Source: Larkinella sp. C7 (GTDB lineage Bacteria > Bacteroidota > Bacteroidia > Cytophagales > Spirosomataceae). From it: a stretch of DNA of 64,000 nt. The stretch's first letter is position 1, and each line of letters begins with the position of its first letter. The position numbers and the translations under genes were made by a program. The DNA is taken from contig NZ_VBSL01000005.1 in the NCBI RefSeq assembly GCF_006149005.1, positions 186,338-250,337 on the forward strand, read 5' to 3'. This document shows positions 1-8,653 of this stretch, piece by piece. The notes under the pieces were generated by a model that was given only the letters and a program-made list of their open reading frames with translations, was not told where the DNA came from and searched no databases.

Positions 1-2589
1 TTCCGCTGCCTGATCCCGGATATAGGTCGGAAATTCATCCCCAAAGAAATGCGTTCCTCCACCACTCAGCAAAAAATAACGCGGACTGACCTGCGCAATG
101 GTTTCCAGAAATTTCGATTTCTCGATGTAATTCTTCAGTGATTTCCCCACCGCCGGGGTGCTATTTACGGAGTAGACCCGCGCCAGGTAATCGACAATAT
201 CGCTCAGCAGCGGGTATTGAAACCACGAATCCCCACCCGCCACCAGCCGAACCCGGTCCGGGTATTTGATCAGATTCTGCATGTACTGCCGGTTTCGGAT
301 CTGGTAGGCAATCTGGTTGCTCACGAACGTTTTCACATCGCCCCACAGCCCGCGCTGTTCTTCGCCCGTCACGGCCAGATCGTCCCGCAGCACCAGCTCC
401 GAATCGATCGGGTCCGGCTGAAAATACAGCCCCAGCGCAAAATCAGACATCGGATTGGCCACCGGCACGCCCTCGACCAGCACCGGTTCCAGCATCCGGT
501 TCAGTTCGCCCAGATCGACGCGGTTGAAAACCGGATTCGGAATGCGGAGCGTGACCAGTTGCGTACTCCAGTCCGGAAACTCCTCCTCGTCTTCTTCGGT
601 GTCGAAGGCCGACGCGCGGTTTTCGTCAGCGTTCAATTTCTCACCCAGCGTGTGGGGCGACGGCAAAACATCCAGTGCCAGCATCGCCAGCGTCGATTCG
701 GAGAGGGGATTCACGGAAACGATGACTTTAAAGTATTCCGTCACTTCCGGCCAGTTGTATTGCCGGACGGTTTCTTCCAGGCTCATTCGCACAAAATCAT
801 TCCGACCCGTCAGTGATTTCCGGCTCGGCAATCCCAGCAGTTCCGATTTCCCGGGTTCGAGTCGGTAGTTTCCCGCCTGAAGACGCTCGTTCACCGGCAG
901 AAAATCCTTCATCGCTATGAAATCCCGGGAGAGGTATAACACCGTGCAATACAGCACCTGAGCCGTTGGATTGATCAATTGGATGCTGACTTTATTGGCC
1001 CAGACGGTTTTGCCAGACGGCGTTGTGCTCTCCTGCAACGGAATCGTCACCGGCGTCGGCCGTGCACCTTTCAATACCACCGTTTGTGCAACTTCGGGCG
1101 TAACGGCAATGGTCAGAATCGGTTCAGGGGCTTCGGGATTGCGCAGTTCCTTGAGGTATTGCCAGGCAGCCAGATGCCGCAGATACTGGGTCAACTGCTC
1201 ATACGCCCGCTCCAGATTGTCTGCCGGTACGGTGCGGATAAGCGGACGGTTTTCGTCACCGGGCCGGGAAAAGTACAACAGACCGTTGCGTACGTGCAGC
1301 GTGTAATCCGCCGTTTGTTCGTCTTCTTCCGGGATGAAAAACGCCCCGGCTTTTTCAGTCAGTGTTTTCAACAAAAGCGCCTGTTCGGCCACATCACCGT
1401 TGTGGTTGATGAAATGGAGTTTGATGGGTTCGGTCAGCAGGCCCTCCACTTCGGCCCGGTAGGCCTTGCCCCGGTCGAGGCCGGCTTCCTGCTCCGCACC
1501 GATTTTCAACAGCGTGTAATCGGCCCCGATTTTCAGCGGTGTCACCGAAAAAGCCGGTTTTCCGCTGTCGTCCAGCAACTGAATGGATTTCGTCGTCCGC
1601 CCTACCCCGTGAATAGCTCCGACATCGAGCAGCCACTGCCGTTTGTTCGGATTGAAAGTAATCTCGGCGACGGCGGTTTGGGCGTCGATCGGCCGGTTCA
1701 AAAAACCGGTCAGCAAGAGCGTATCGGACGCGTCGCCCGCTGCCGAAATGCGGGGGCGTTGTTCGTAGGCAAACCGCATGTATTGCCGCACACGGTTGTG
1801 CAGGGCCTGGTATGAAATGGCCGAGTTGGCGGCTTTCAAAACCGCCACCAGATTTTTGGTAAAAACGCCTTCCTTGTTTTCCCGGTCTTCCACAGCCGCT
1901 TCGTCCGATTCGCAGGCCGCTAGCTGAATGTGGGTCCCCAACGGAATAAGCTGATCGAGTCCCTGTTGCCGAAAATCGTCTTCCGTAAACTGTTCCTGAA
2001 AAATAAAACCGGCGTACGGCCGCATGGGAGCCGATTGCGACAACCGGCGCTCCTGCATTTTCTGCCCTTCGGGTGTTGCCGCGAGCAGATCAAAAAACCG
2101 GGTATTATCCCCGGAATGGCAACAATCGAAGATCGTAACGACGTGCGCCCCGGTCTGGCTCAGGTCCGCAATCAGATACCTTAACTCCTTATCGGTCAGC
2201 AAATAATCCCAGGTATGGGCTGCATCGCCGTCAAAACAGACAATGCTTTCGAGTTTGCCGTCAGCTTCCGTTGGCCAGAGCGTCGGGTCGGCGGCTTCCT
2301 GCGCACCGTGGCCCGCGAAATAGAACAAGGCCGTATCGTTCGGCCCGGCCTGCTTCAGGTGCGTTCGGAAACCCGCGACGACGGCGTTTTTGGTGGCTTC
2401 CCGGTCGCTGAGGTGGAGCGGATGGTGCTCTACATCGGTCAGGCTTTCGAGGTAGAGTTCGATGGTGGCCGCGTCCTGCACGGCCCCGCTCAACGGGCGT
2501 ACCTGCTGATAGGCGTTGATGCCTACCACGAAGGAGTACAGTTTCGAAATGGCTGCGGAATGGGTGGGCACAGAGGTTGAAGGGTTCAT
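1..2589 (-). CDS. Caspase-fold (C14) protein with C-terminal SGNH-hydrolase-like domain, 3' truncated by window edge
   Basis: The frame is open from ATG at 2589 to the window edge (863 codons), so the C-terminus is missing. The N-terminal part is a caspase/metacaspase fold: a GIN-x-Y strand near residue 23, the catalytic His in FAGHGAQ (His94) and the catalytic Cys in DCCHSG (Cys157). A long middle part (about 300-770) is beta-rich and not recognised. Near the end, GGDSWFQYP (Ser788) followed by LLSGGG (842-845) resembles blocks I and III of SGNH/GDSL hydrolases, although the usual Asn after the Gly run is replaced (GGGTH). There is no signal peptide, so it is probably cytoplasmic. Bacterial caspase-like proteases often act in regulated proteolysis or defence; the substrate here is unknown. 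The caspase call is firm, the SGNH call moderate. Confidence 0.85.
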   Translation of the reverse strand, partial: MNPSTSVPTHSAAISKLYSFVVGINAYQQVRPLSGAVQDAATIELYLESLTDVEHHPLHLSDREATKNAVVAGFRTHLKQAGPNDTALFYFAGHGAQEAADPTLWPTEADGKLESIVCFDGDAAHTWDYLLTDKELRYLIADLSQTGAHVVTIFDCCHSGDNTRFFDLLAATPEGQKMQERRLSQSAPMRPYAGFIFQEQFTEDDFRQQGLDQLIPLGTHIQLAACESDEAAVEDRENKEGVFTKNLVAVLKAANSAISYQALHNRVRQYMRFAYEQRPRISAAGDASDTLLLTGFLNRPIDAQTAVAEITFNPNKRQWLLDVGAIHGVGRTTKSIQLLDDSGKPAFSVTPLKIGADYTLLKIGAEQEAGLDRGKAYRAEVEGLLTEPIKLHFINHNGDVAEQALLLKTLTEKAGAFFIPEEDEQTADYTLHVRNGLLYFSRPGDENRPLIRTVPADNLERAYEQLTQYLRHLAAWQYLKELRNPEAPEPILTIAVTPEVAQTVVLKGARPTPVTIPLQESTTPSGKTVWANKVSIQLINPTAQVLYCTVLYLSRDFIAMKDFLPVNERLQAGNYRLEPGKSELLGLPSRKSLTGRNDFVRMSLEETVRQYNWPEVTEYFKVIVSVNPLSESTLAMLALDVLPSPHTLGEKLNADENRASAFDTEEDEEEFPDWSTQLVTLRIPNPVFNRVDLGELNRMLEPVLVEGVPVANPMSDFALGLYFQPDPIDSELVLRDDLAVTGEEQRGLWGDVKTFVSNQIAYQIRNRQYMQNLIKYPDRVRLVAGGDSWFQYPLLSDIVDYLARVYSVNSTPAVGKSLKNYIEKSKFLETIAQVSPRYFLLSGGGTHFFGDEFPTYIRDQAAE

Positions 2590-2663
2590 CGTCAGAGTTG
2601 GGAGGAATATCGTGGTACCACGGCCTAAACCGGTGATCGCCAGAAATATAGGAAAATAATCAC

Positions 2664-2728
2664 AAATCCCGGCTTTACGGAAAAAACCGCTTGTAAACCA
2701 AGCGGTTTTTTCCGTAAAGCCGGGATTT
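2664..2728. terminator. Perfect 29-bp inverted repeat hairpin
   Basis: Arms 2664-2692 and 2700-2728 are exact reverse complements with a 7-nt loop. Each arm contains an A6/T6 tract next to CCGCTT/AAGCGG. It lies just after the stop of the sugar dehydrogenase gene and before the start of the caspase gene, both on the minus strand, so it probably ends the dehydrogenase transcript. It is unusually long and perfect for an intrinsic terminator. Confidence 0.7.
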
Positions 2729-2789
2729 AGCCAAACCATTCCCTCCGTTTTAAAGGCAGGATACTCTGGTCAAAACAGAACCTGGAATC

Positions 2790-4010
2790 TTATTTTTTAT
2801 CGATCCGGTACAGCCTTCCCTGGTCGGTAATCGCGTATAAGGCCCCATCCTGGCCCTGCGTTACATCCCGAAACCGCTGAGATTCACCCGAAAGCAGCCG
2901 TTCTTCGCCTACCACTTTGTTCTTTTCAATTTTCAGCCGCACGATGTGCATGCCACTCAGCGAACCCACAAAGAGGTTGTTCTTCCATTCCGGAATGCGA
3001 TCACTGCTGTAGAACGTCATCCCGCTCGGCGACACGGAAGGGTCCCAGTAATACACCGGTTGTTGCAGGCCGTCTTTCTGTTGAATGGCCTCCCCGACTT
3101 GCTTTCCACTGTACTCGATGCCGTAGGTGATGGTTGGCCAGCCGTAATTTTTTCCGGGCTCGATCCGGTTGATTTCATCCCCTCCTCTGGGGCCGAATTC
3201 AGCCTCCCACAGATCGCCGGTAACCGGATGGAAAGCCAGCCCCTGCACGTTGCGGTGTCCGTAAGAATACAATTCGGGCCGGGCATCGGCCTGTTTCGCA
3301 AACGGATTACCGGCAGCGGGTTTTCCGTCTTTCGTGATGCGAATAACTTTCCCAAGACCCGAATTGACCGACTGGGCCTGCGGGCGGGTCACCAGATCCG
3401 ACCGTTCGCCGGTGCTAATCACCAGATTACCGGCTTTATCGATCAAAATCCGGCCACCGTAGTGCAGATTTCCTTTATAAGCGGGAGTGGCACGGTAGAT
3501 GACCGTTGCGCCTTCCACCGTTTTTTCATCGGCAGAGAGTTTCCCCTTGCCAACCGCTGTCAAATTGCCTTCCTCCAACGGTTCGGCAAACACCCAATAG
3601 ATCATGCGGTTCTTCGCAAAGGCGGGATCGACCCGAATACCCAGCAGCCCACCCTGGCCCGCAGAATTTACCTTCGGCAGACCCGTGATCGGTTCGCTCA
3701 GTTTTCCGTCGGCGGTGGCGATGCGCAACGTGCCTTTCTTTTCCGTAATGAGCAGGCGTCCGTCGGGCAGGCTGGTAATGCCCCAGGGGCTCTTGAGCTC
3801 TTCCGTTAACACCTTGCCTTCATAAGGGGTGGCGGATTTGATCCCGGCAACCCGGGTTTGTCCGGCAAAAGCCGATTTGTAGGCCGAATTGGGTTCTTTG
3901 GTTTCTACCGGCGCCTGTGCAGACGATGCGGTTTGAGCGGATGCACTTTGACCACACGCTAAAAAAGCGAGTGAAGTACCCGTCAGGATCATGATAAATC
4001 GATTGCTCAT
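2790..4010 (-). CDS. PQQ-dependent sugar dehydrogenase (soluble aldose dehydrogenase type)
   Basis: This 406-residue protein has an N-terminal export signal: a hydrophobic stretch ending LACG, which could also be a loose lipobox, followed by an Ala/Ser/Gln-rich linker. The body matches the glucose/sorbosone dehydrogenase beta-propeller family (YliI/Asd): residues LKSPWGITSLPDG, the GGLLGIRVDP block, LHYGGRILID and GHRNVQGLAF are family landmarks, and the last is close to PQQ-binding residues. It would oxidise aldose sugars in the periplasm and pass electrons to the respiratory chain. It stands alone, divergent from the molybdenum hydroxylase genes across a 362-bp gap, and is followed by a strong hairpin. 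PQQ synthesis genes are not in the window, so the cofactor source cannot be judged. Confidence 0.9.
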   Translation of the reverse strand: MSNRFIMILTGTSLAFLACGQSASAQTASSAQAPVETKEPNSAYKSAFAGQTRVAGIKSATPYEGKVLTEELKSPWGITSLPDGRLLITEKKGTLRIATADGKLSEPITGLPKVNSAGQGGLLGIRVDPAFAKNRMIYWVFAEPLEEGNLTAVGKGKLSADEKTVEGATVIYRATPAYKGNLHYGGRILIDKAGNLVISTGERSDLVTRPQAQSVNSGLGKVIRITKDGKPAAGNPFAKQADARPELYSYGHRNVQGLAFHPVTGDLWEAEFGPRGGDEINRIEPGKNYGWPTITYGIEYSGKQVGEAIQQKDGLQQPVYYWDPSVSPSGMTFYSSDRIPEWKNNLFVGSLSGMHIVRLKIEKNKVVGEERLLSGESQRFRDVTQGQDGALYAITDQGRLYRIDKK

Positions 4011-4261
4011 GTTGGTTCAGCCTGGTGGCTTCTTTCTGTTCTAATGTAATTTACTACAATATTAAACCTGCTAACGCTAAACACCTAATTTGGCTTCCTT
4101 CCGTTGAAGTACTTCCTCCGGTTTCCTTGCATACAGGCACCTGCCGGGGACACCTTGGTAATCCGGATAGTCAGGCTATTAGCGTCTACGTCTAACACCT
4201 GAAAGAGACGCAGGGTAAAAATAGTTGAATAGCGACTTCCTAACTGGTAAATCAGTGAAAA

Positions 4262-4318
4262 TGGTAGGAAAATCCGTAATTTGTATACCGATCGATTCCA
4301 GCTTAAACGCGACCTTTG
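4262..4318 (+). promoter_or_regulatory. Candidate AraC-type operator and promoter upstream of the molybdenum hydroxylase operon
   Basis: The 27 bp at 4262-4288 (TGGTAG...CCGTAAT...TGTATAC) match 23 of 27 positions with 8130-8156, upstream of the ABM gene. About 20 bp downstream, GACCTTTG at 4311-4318 is one base off the Bacteroidota -7 element TAnnTTTG, which places the site over the -33 region, as expected for an activator. The rest of the 362-bp gap (4011-4372) shows no convincing gene. The link to the nearby AraC protein is inference. Confidence 0.55.
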
Positions 4319-4372
4319 CAACGAAACTATCCCTGTTTAAACGCATCCTGTCACCCGTAAACCCTGTTCACC

Positions 4373-4828
4373 GTGGCCACCTATAACCTAAAAATTAACG
4401 GAAAAATCAGGCAGGTGAACGTCGACCCTTCGACGCCCCTGCTTTGGGTACTACGTGATCATCTGGACTTACCCGGAACCAAATACGGCTGCGGTGTCGC
4501 CCAGTGCGGGGCCTGCACCGTGCATTTGGATGGAACGGCGGTTCGCGCCTGTCAACTGCCCGCTTCGGCAATTGGCAAACAGGCCATCACCACGATTGAA
4601 GGCTTGTCGGCCAAAGGCGACCATCCCGTCCAGAAGGCGTGGCTGGAACACGACGTAGCCCAGTGCGGCTACTGTCAGGCCGGGCAAATGATGAGCGCGG
4701 CTTCCCTGCTGAAAACCAATCCGAAACCCACCGACGAGGAGATCGATGCGTACATGAGCGGAAACATCTGCCGCTGCGGCACCTACCTGCGCATCAAAGA
4801 AGCCATCAAATCGACGGCGAAGAAGTAA
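4373..4828 (+). CDS. (2Fe-2S)-binding small subunit of aldehyde/isoquinoline-type molybdenum hydroxylase
   Basis: This 151-residue protein starts with GTG. It has the standard two-cluster layout: a plant-type ferredoxin domain with Cys40, Cys45, Cys48 and Cys60 ([13 protein letters not shown]), then the helical [2Fe-2S] domain with Cys98, Cys101, Cys133 and Cys135 ([10 protein letters not shown] and CRCG). It shuttles electrons from the molybdenum centre of the partner encoded 36 bp downstream. The small subunit with no separate FAD subunit gene matches the two-subunit IorAB/aldehyde dehydrogenase type, which passes electrons to a cytochrome or membrane acceptor rather than NAD. There is no signal peptide; it is probably exported with the Tat-signal partner. 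Confidence 0.93.
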   Translation: MATYNLKINGKIRQVNVDPSTPLLWVLRDHLDLPGTKYGCGVAQCGACTVHLDGTAVRACQLPASAIGKQAITTIEGLSAKGDHPVQKAWLEHDVAQCGYCQAGQMMSAASLLKTNPKPTDEEIDAYMSGNICRCGTYLRIKEAIKSTAKK

Positions 4829-4864
4829 TGCCGCTGTTCTCCACGCGTATACCAGACCTTGACC

Positions 4865-7117
4865 ATGAACACGACCAAAACAACCCATAACCGGCGTTCT
4901 TTCTTAAAAACTTCCCTGCTTTCGGGGGGCGGCATGATGCTCAGCGTGAGCTGGTTATCCAGCCTTAAGGCCGCCGACAAACAACAAGCCCTGAACCTGC
5001 CTGAGCAATCGGTCATGCTCAATGGTTATATTCAGATTACCGCCGACAACGTGATCAAACTCCTGTGCCCCAATCCTGAATTTGGGCAGAATGTGATGAC
5101 TTCGCTGCCCATGATCGTTGCCGAGGAGTTGGATGTGGACTGGAAAAACGTGGTCGTTGAAATGGGTCCGCACGACAACACGAAGTTAGGTCCCCAGTTT
5201 ACGGGAGGCAGTAATTCGATTCGCATGTACTGGAAACCACTCCGGGAGGCCGGGGCAGCCGCCCGACACCTATTGCGCCAGGCAGCCGCCCAGACATGGA
5301 ACGTGCCGGTTGAGGAAGTGACCACGAAAGCGGGGGTATTGCATCATGCCAGCGGAAAATCGGCGAACTACGGCGAAATGGCCGGCAAAGCCGCTAGCCT
5401 GGAGGTGCCGAAAGACCTGAAACTGAAGGCTCCAAAGGATTTTACGATCGTCAGAAAATCGAAGAAAAATGTTGAGGGCCAAAAAATAATAACCGGCAAG
5501 CCGCTCTTCGGATTGGATTATCGGGTCGACGGAATGTTGATTGCCATGATTCAGCATCCGCCAGCCTTCGGCATGAAACTGAAATCGTTCGATGCGTCCC
5601 AAACCCTCAAAATGCCGGGCATCCAAGATGTTTTCAGTCTGAAATTGTATGAAGACGGTTTCGAGCAGGGCGGTTTCGATACGCGGACGTTCAACGATTT
5701 GCTGGTCGTTGTGGGCAAAACCACCTGGGAGGTCATGAATGCCCGTAAGAAGCTCGTTGCCCAGTGGGAACCGATCGGCGACACCAGAGATACCATGAGT
5801 GGTCGGGGCGGAAAACGGGAGGTTGTGGTTCCGGGCGGGTTGGAAAGCACCAGCACCCAGCTTGAAAAAATGCAGGAACAGGCCCAAAAACCGGCGCAGC
5901 AGTTACGGAAAGACGGCGATCCCGAAACGGCTTTCCAGAATGCGGCTCAGGTCATCGAACGCACTTACAATGCCCCTTTTCTGGCCCATAACTGTATGGA
6001 GCCAATGAATTTCTTCGCCCATGTAACGGCGGATAAAGCGATATTGGCTGGCCCTTTGCAGGCTCCCGGCTGGATCGAGCCGACGCTGTCGAAAATCTTA
6101 AATCTGCCTGCCGACAAGATTGAAATCCAGATGACGCGGATGGGTGGGGGCTTTGGTCGCCGGGCGTATGGCCATTACCTGACTGAAGCGGCACTGATCT
6201 CGAAAAAAGCGAAAGCACCCGTTAAGCTCATCTACACCCGCGAAGATGACATGACCTACGGCATTTATCGCCCGATGTACACGGCAACGTATCGCGCGGC
6301 TCTGGATGCCAATAAAAACCTGATTGCGTTCCATGTGAAAGGGGGCGGCATACCGGAACATGCGATCCATGCCAACCGGTTTCCGGCCGGGGCCGTGGAA
6401 AACTACCTGGCCGAAGGCTGGCAGATTCCGTCCAATATCACCATTGGGGCCTTCCGGGCTCCGCGCTCCAACTTTAACGCAGCCGCCGAACAATCCTTTT
6501 TGGACGAAGTGGCCGAGGCCATGGGCAAAGACCCCATCGCGTTTCGCCTGGAACTCCTGAAACGCGCCAAGGAAAATCCGGTGGGCAAAAACAACGAGTA
6601 TGACCCCGACCGGTATGCGGGCGTGCTCACCTTGGTACGGGACAAATCGGGCTGGAACAAGCCGGGAAATGAGAAGTACAACCGGGGCGTGGCCGCTTAT
6701 TTCTGCCATAATTCCTACGCGGCCCATGTGGTCGACATCGTCACCCGGGATGGGCAGCCGTATGTCGAACGGGTCTTCAGTGCGATGGACTGTGGCATTG
6801 TGATCAACCCCGATGCCGCCACGAACATGGTGCAGGGAGCGGTGGTCGACGGAATTGGCAATGCGTTTTACGGGGCCTTAACCCATAAAAACGGGGCCGC
6901 CGAGCAAAGCAATTTCCACAACTACCGCCTGATCCGGCACAATGAGGCACCGAAATCGATTGACGTTTACTTTGTGGAAAATGACCTCGATCCGACCGGC
7001 CTGGGCGAACCACCCTTCCCTCCCGTGTTTGGTGCCGTGGCGAATGCGTTGTATAAAAACAAAGGGAAACGTTTTTACAATCAGCCCTTTCAGAATGAGA
7101 TGGAGAAACGGATGTAA
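4865..7117 (+). CDS. Molybdopterin-binding large subunit of xanthine dehydrogenase family (IorB-like), Tat-exported
   Basis: ATG at 4865 is preferred over an in-frame TTG at 4859; it gives 750 residues. A Tat signal is clear: NRRSFLK at residues 9-15 followed by a hydrophobic stretch. The body matches the aldehyde oxidase/IorB catalytic subunit: GGGFGRRAYGHY for cofactor binding, GAFRAPRSNFN, and GLGEPPFPP near residue 715, whose Glu is the family's catalytic base. It is expected to hydroxylate an aldehyde or N-heteroaromatic substrate in the periplasm using a molybdopterin cytosine dinucleotide cofactor. The substrate cannot be read from sequence. It is co-transcribed with the 2Fe-2S subunit and faces the AraC regulator gene convergently 32 bp away. 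Confidence 0.93.
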   Translation: MNTTKTTHNRRSFLKTSLLSGGGMMLSVSWLSSLKAADKQQALNLPEQSVMLNGYIQITADNVIKLLCPNPEFGQNVMTSLPMIVAEELDVDWKNVVVEMGPHDNTKLGPQFTGGSNSIRMYWKPLREAGAAARHLLRQAAAQTWNVPVEEVTTKAGVLHHASGKSANYGEMAGKAASLEVPKDLKLKAPKDFTIVRKSKKNVEGQKIITGKPLFGLDYRVDGMLIAMIQHPPAFGMKLKSFDASQTLKMPGIQDVFSLKLYEDGFEQGGFDTRTFNDLLVVVGKTTWEVMNARKKLVAQWEPIGDTRDTMSGRGGKREVVVPGGLESTSTQLEKMQEQAQKPAQQLRKDGDPETAFQNAAQVIERTYNAPFLAHNCMEPMNFFAHVTADKAILAGPLQAPGWIEPTLSKILNLPADKIEIQMTRMGGGFGRRAYGHYLTEAALISKKAKAPVKLIYTREDDMTYGIYRPMYTATYRAALDANKNLIAFHVKGGGIPEHAIHANRFPAGAVENYLAEGWQIPSNITIGAFRAPRSNFNAAAEQSFLDEVAEAMGKDPIAFRLELLKRAKENPVGKNNEYDPDRYAGVLTLVRDKSGWNKPGNEKYNRGVAAYFCHNSYAAHVVDIVTRDGQPYVERVFSAMDCGIVINPDAATNMVQGAVVDGIGNAFYGALTHKNGAAEQSNFHNYRLIRHNEAPKSIDVYFVENDLDPTGLGEPPFPPVFGAVANALYKNKGKRFYNQPFQNEMEKRM

Positions 7118-7149
7118 CGTCCATTGGCCTGGTCTCCGGCACACCAGGG

Positions 7150-8052
7150 TTAGTTGTAATGGAGTATCCGGTATTCGTTGGGCGATTGGCCAACCCGTTG
7201 TTTAAACAAGCGGTTGAAGTGCTGGGGATACTTGAAGCCTAATTCATAGGCGATTTGACTAATGGATTTGCCAGGATCAAAGACGCGTTCTTTGGCCACA
7301 TCGATCACCTTCGACTGGATGTACTCCTGCGCGGTTTTGCCGGTTTCTTTCTTGATTAAATCACCAAAATAGTTGGCCGACAAATTTAATTCATTGGCAC
7401 AATAGGCGACCGAAGGCAAGCCTATCGTCTGGGGTTTGTCGGACTGATAATACGCATTCAGCAAATTCTCAAACCGTTCGAAAACGCCCTTGTGCGCATA
7501 GTCCCGGGTAATGAACTGGCGCTCGTAAAAACGGACGCAGTAGTTTAGAAACAGCTCTATGTTGGATACAATCAACCGCTTGCTGTGTTTGTCGATGGCA
7601 TGCTCCAATTCGTAGCCGATTTTGGAAAAGCAATCCAGAACAATTTCCCGTTCCCGTTTGGATAAATGCAGCGCTTCGTAGGATTGGTAGCCAAAGAAAG
7701 TGTACTCCTGAATATGCCGTCCCAGGGCCGTACCGTGGATGAGATCGGGATGAAAGACCAGCGCATACCCTTTGGGCTGATAGGTTTCGCCATTGCTGTT
7801 CACCCCAGCCACCTGTCCCGGTGCCAGAAAAACCAGCGTTCCCGCCTGGTAATCATAGGTATGCCGACCATACACCAGATCACCGCATTTGACATCTTTC
7901 AGGAAGATGGTGTAGAAGCCAAAAAACATCCGGGACCCTTGTCGGGGGTCGGCCTTGGACAAGTCAACCACACTCACCAGGGGATGACGGGTTTCATTGT
8001 TATTGAAGACATTGTAGTCATTGATGGTCTCAAACCGGCGTAGCGTGTCCAT
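7150..8052 (-). CDS. AraC family transcriptional regulator
   Basis: This 300-residue protein has an N-terminal cupin-like sensor part (about 20-170, with the stretch GTLVFLAPGQVAGVNS) and a C-terminal double helix-turn-helix (about 195-300). The signature FDPGKSISQIAYELGFKYP followed by HFNRLFKQRVGQSP is the classic AraC second HTH. It lies between the molybdenum hydroxylase operon and a divergent ABM-domain gene. A near-identical 27-bp sequence precedes both of those units, so it probably controls both, and the copy at 8130-8156 also sits in its own upstream region. The ligand is unknown; a small aromatic or aldehyde compound would fit the neighbours. Confidence 0.93.
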   Translation of the reverse strand: MDTLRRFETINDYNVFNNNETRHPLVSVVDLSKADPRQGSRMFFGFYTIFLKDVKCGDLVYGRHTYDYQAGTLVFLAPGQVAGVNSNGETYQPKGYALVFHPDLIHGTALGRHIQEYTFFGYQSYEALHLSKREREIVLDCFSKIGYELEHAIDKHSKRLIVSNIELFLNYCVRFYERQFITRDYAHKGVFERFENLLNAYYQSDKPQTIGLPSVAYCANELNLSANYFGDLIKKETGKTAQEYIQSKVIDVAKERVFDPGKSISQIAYELGFKYPQHFNRLFKQRVGQSPNEYRILHYN

Positions 8053-8129
8053 ATCACGATTGGTTTAGTTACCTAAAATTACCGCTTTATTCAGCCCTTC
8101 ACCAACCAGCATTTCCTAATCAGGAATAT

Positions 8130-8156
8130 TGGTAGATAAAACCGTAATCTGTATAC
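8130..8156 (+). promoter_or_regulatory. Second copy of the candidate AraC operator
   Basis: It matches 4262-4288 at 23 of 27 positions, including the blocks TGGTAG, CCGTAAT and TGTATAC. It lies in the 130-bp gap between the divergent AraC gene and the ABM gene, 27 bp before the ABM start, so it could act on either. No good -7 element is visible between it and the ABM start. Confidence 0.5.
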
Positions 8157-8182
8157 TAGACCTGAATTTACCTGAATAAACC

Positions 8183-8629
8183 ATGAACACGGAAAAAACC
8201 AGTTTAAGAGCCAAAGCACCAAAGGCAGTCATCTTTTTTTTAGTCGGTGTATTCCTGTTGGTTAGCTACCATATCGCTTTAGCGCAGCAGCCAGAGAGGA
8301 TGGTGCGGATTTCAGAAATTGAAATAGATCCGGCTTTTCTGGAAGAGTATAAAACCATCCTGGCCGAAGAATCGGCGGCATCAGTAAAATTAGAACCGGG
8401 AGTCATTGCCATCTTTCCGATGTACCAAAAAGAAAACCCCACATCAATACGGATTTTGGAAATGTACGCCAGCAAAACCGCCTACGAGCAACACTTGAAA
8501 ACACCACACTTCCTGAAGTACAAAACTACGACCCTTAAAATGGTAAAATCATTAAAGTTAGTGGATATGGGCTTGATCGATGTGGCCACAATGCCCCTGT
8601 TGTTTAGAAAAGTAAAGGAAGATAAATGA
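8183..8629 (+). CDS. Exported antibiotic biosynthesis monooxygenase (ABM) domain protein
   Basis: This 148-residue protein has an N-terminal hydrophobic stretch at about 16-33 ending near ALAQQ, read as a signal peptide or anchor. The remainder (about 38-130) matches the dimeric alpha-beta barrel ABM fold (YgiN/LsrG type): MVRISEIEIDPAFLEEYK, the LEPGVIAIFPMY strand, and YEQHLKTPHFLKYKTTT, where the His of the H-x3-H-F pattern is typical. Family members are cofactor-free monooxygenases or isomerases acting on quinols or signalling molecules. Export is less usual for this family. The shared operator with the molybdenum hydroxylase genes suggests it handles a product or by-product of the same substrate; that is inference. 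Confidence 0.85.
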   Translation: MNTEKTSLRAKAPKAVIFFLVGVFLLVSYHIALAQQPERMVRISEIEIDPAFLEEYKTILAEESAASVKLEPGVIAIFPMYQKENPTSIRILEMYASKTAYEQHLKTPHFLKYKTTTLKMVKSLKLVDMGLIDVATMPLLFRKVKEDK

Positions 8630-8653
8630 TGAAGATTCATTAACTGTTCGGAA

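Noticed and set aside
217-2580. Several + strand ORFs antisense to the caspase gene
   Set aside because: They are His/Arg/Gln-rich shadow frames; the minus-strand frame has full domain motifs.
4085-4321. 78-aa ORF in the 4011-4372 gap
   Set aside because: No protein family, and it covers the candidate operator and -7 element of the hydroxylase operon.
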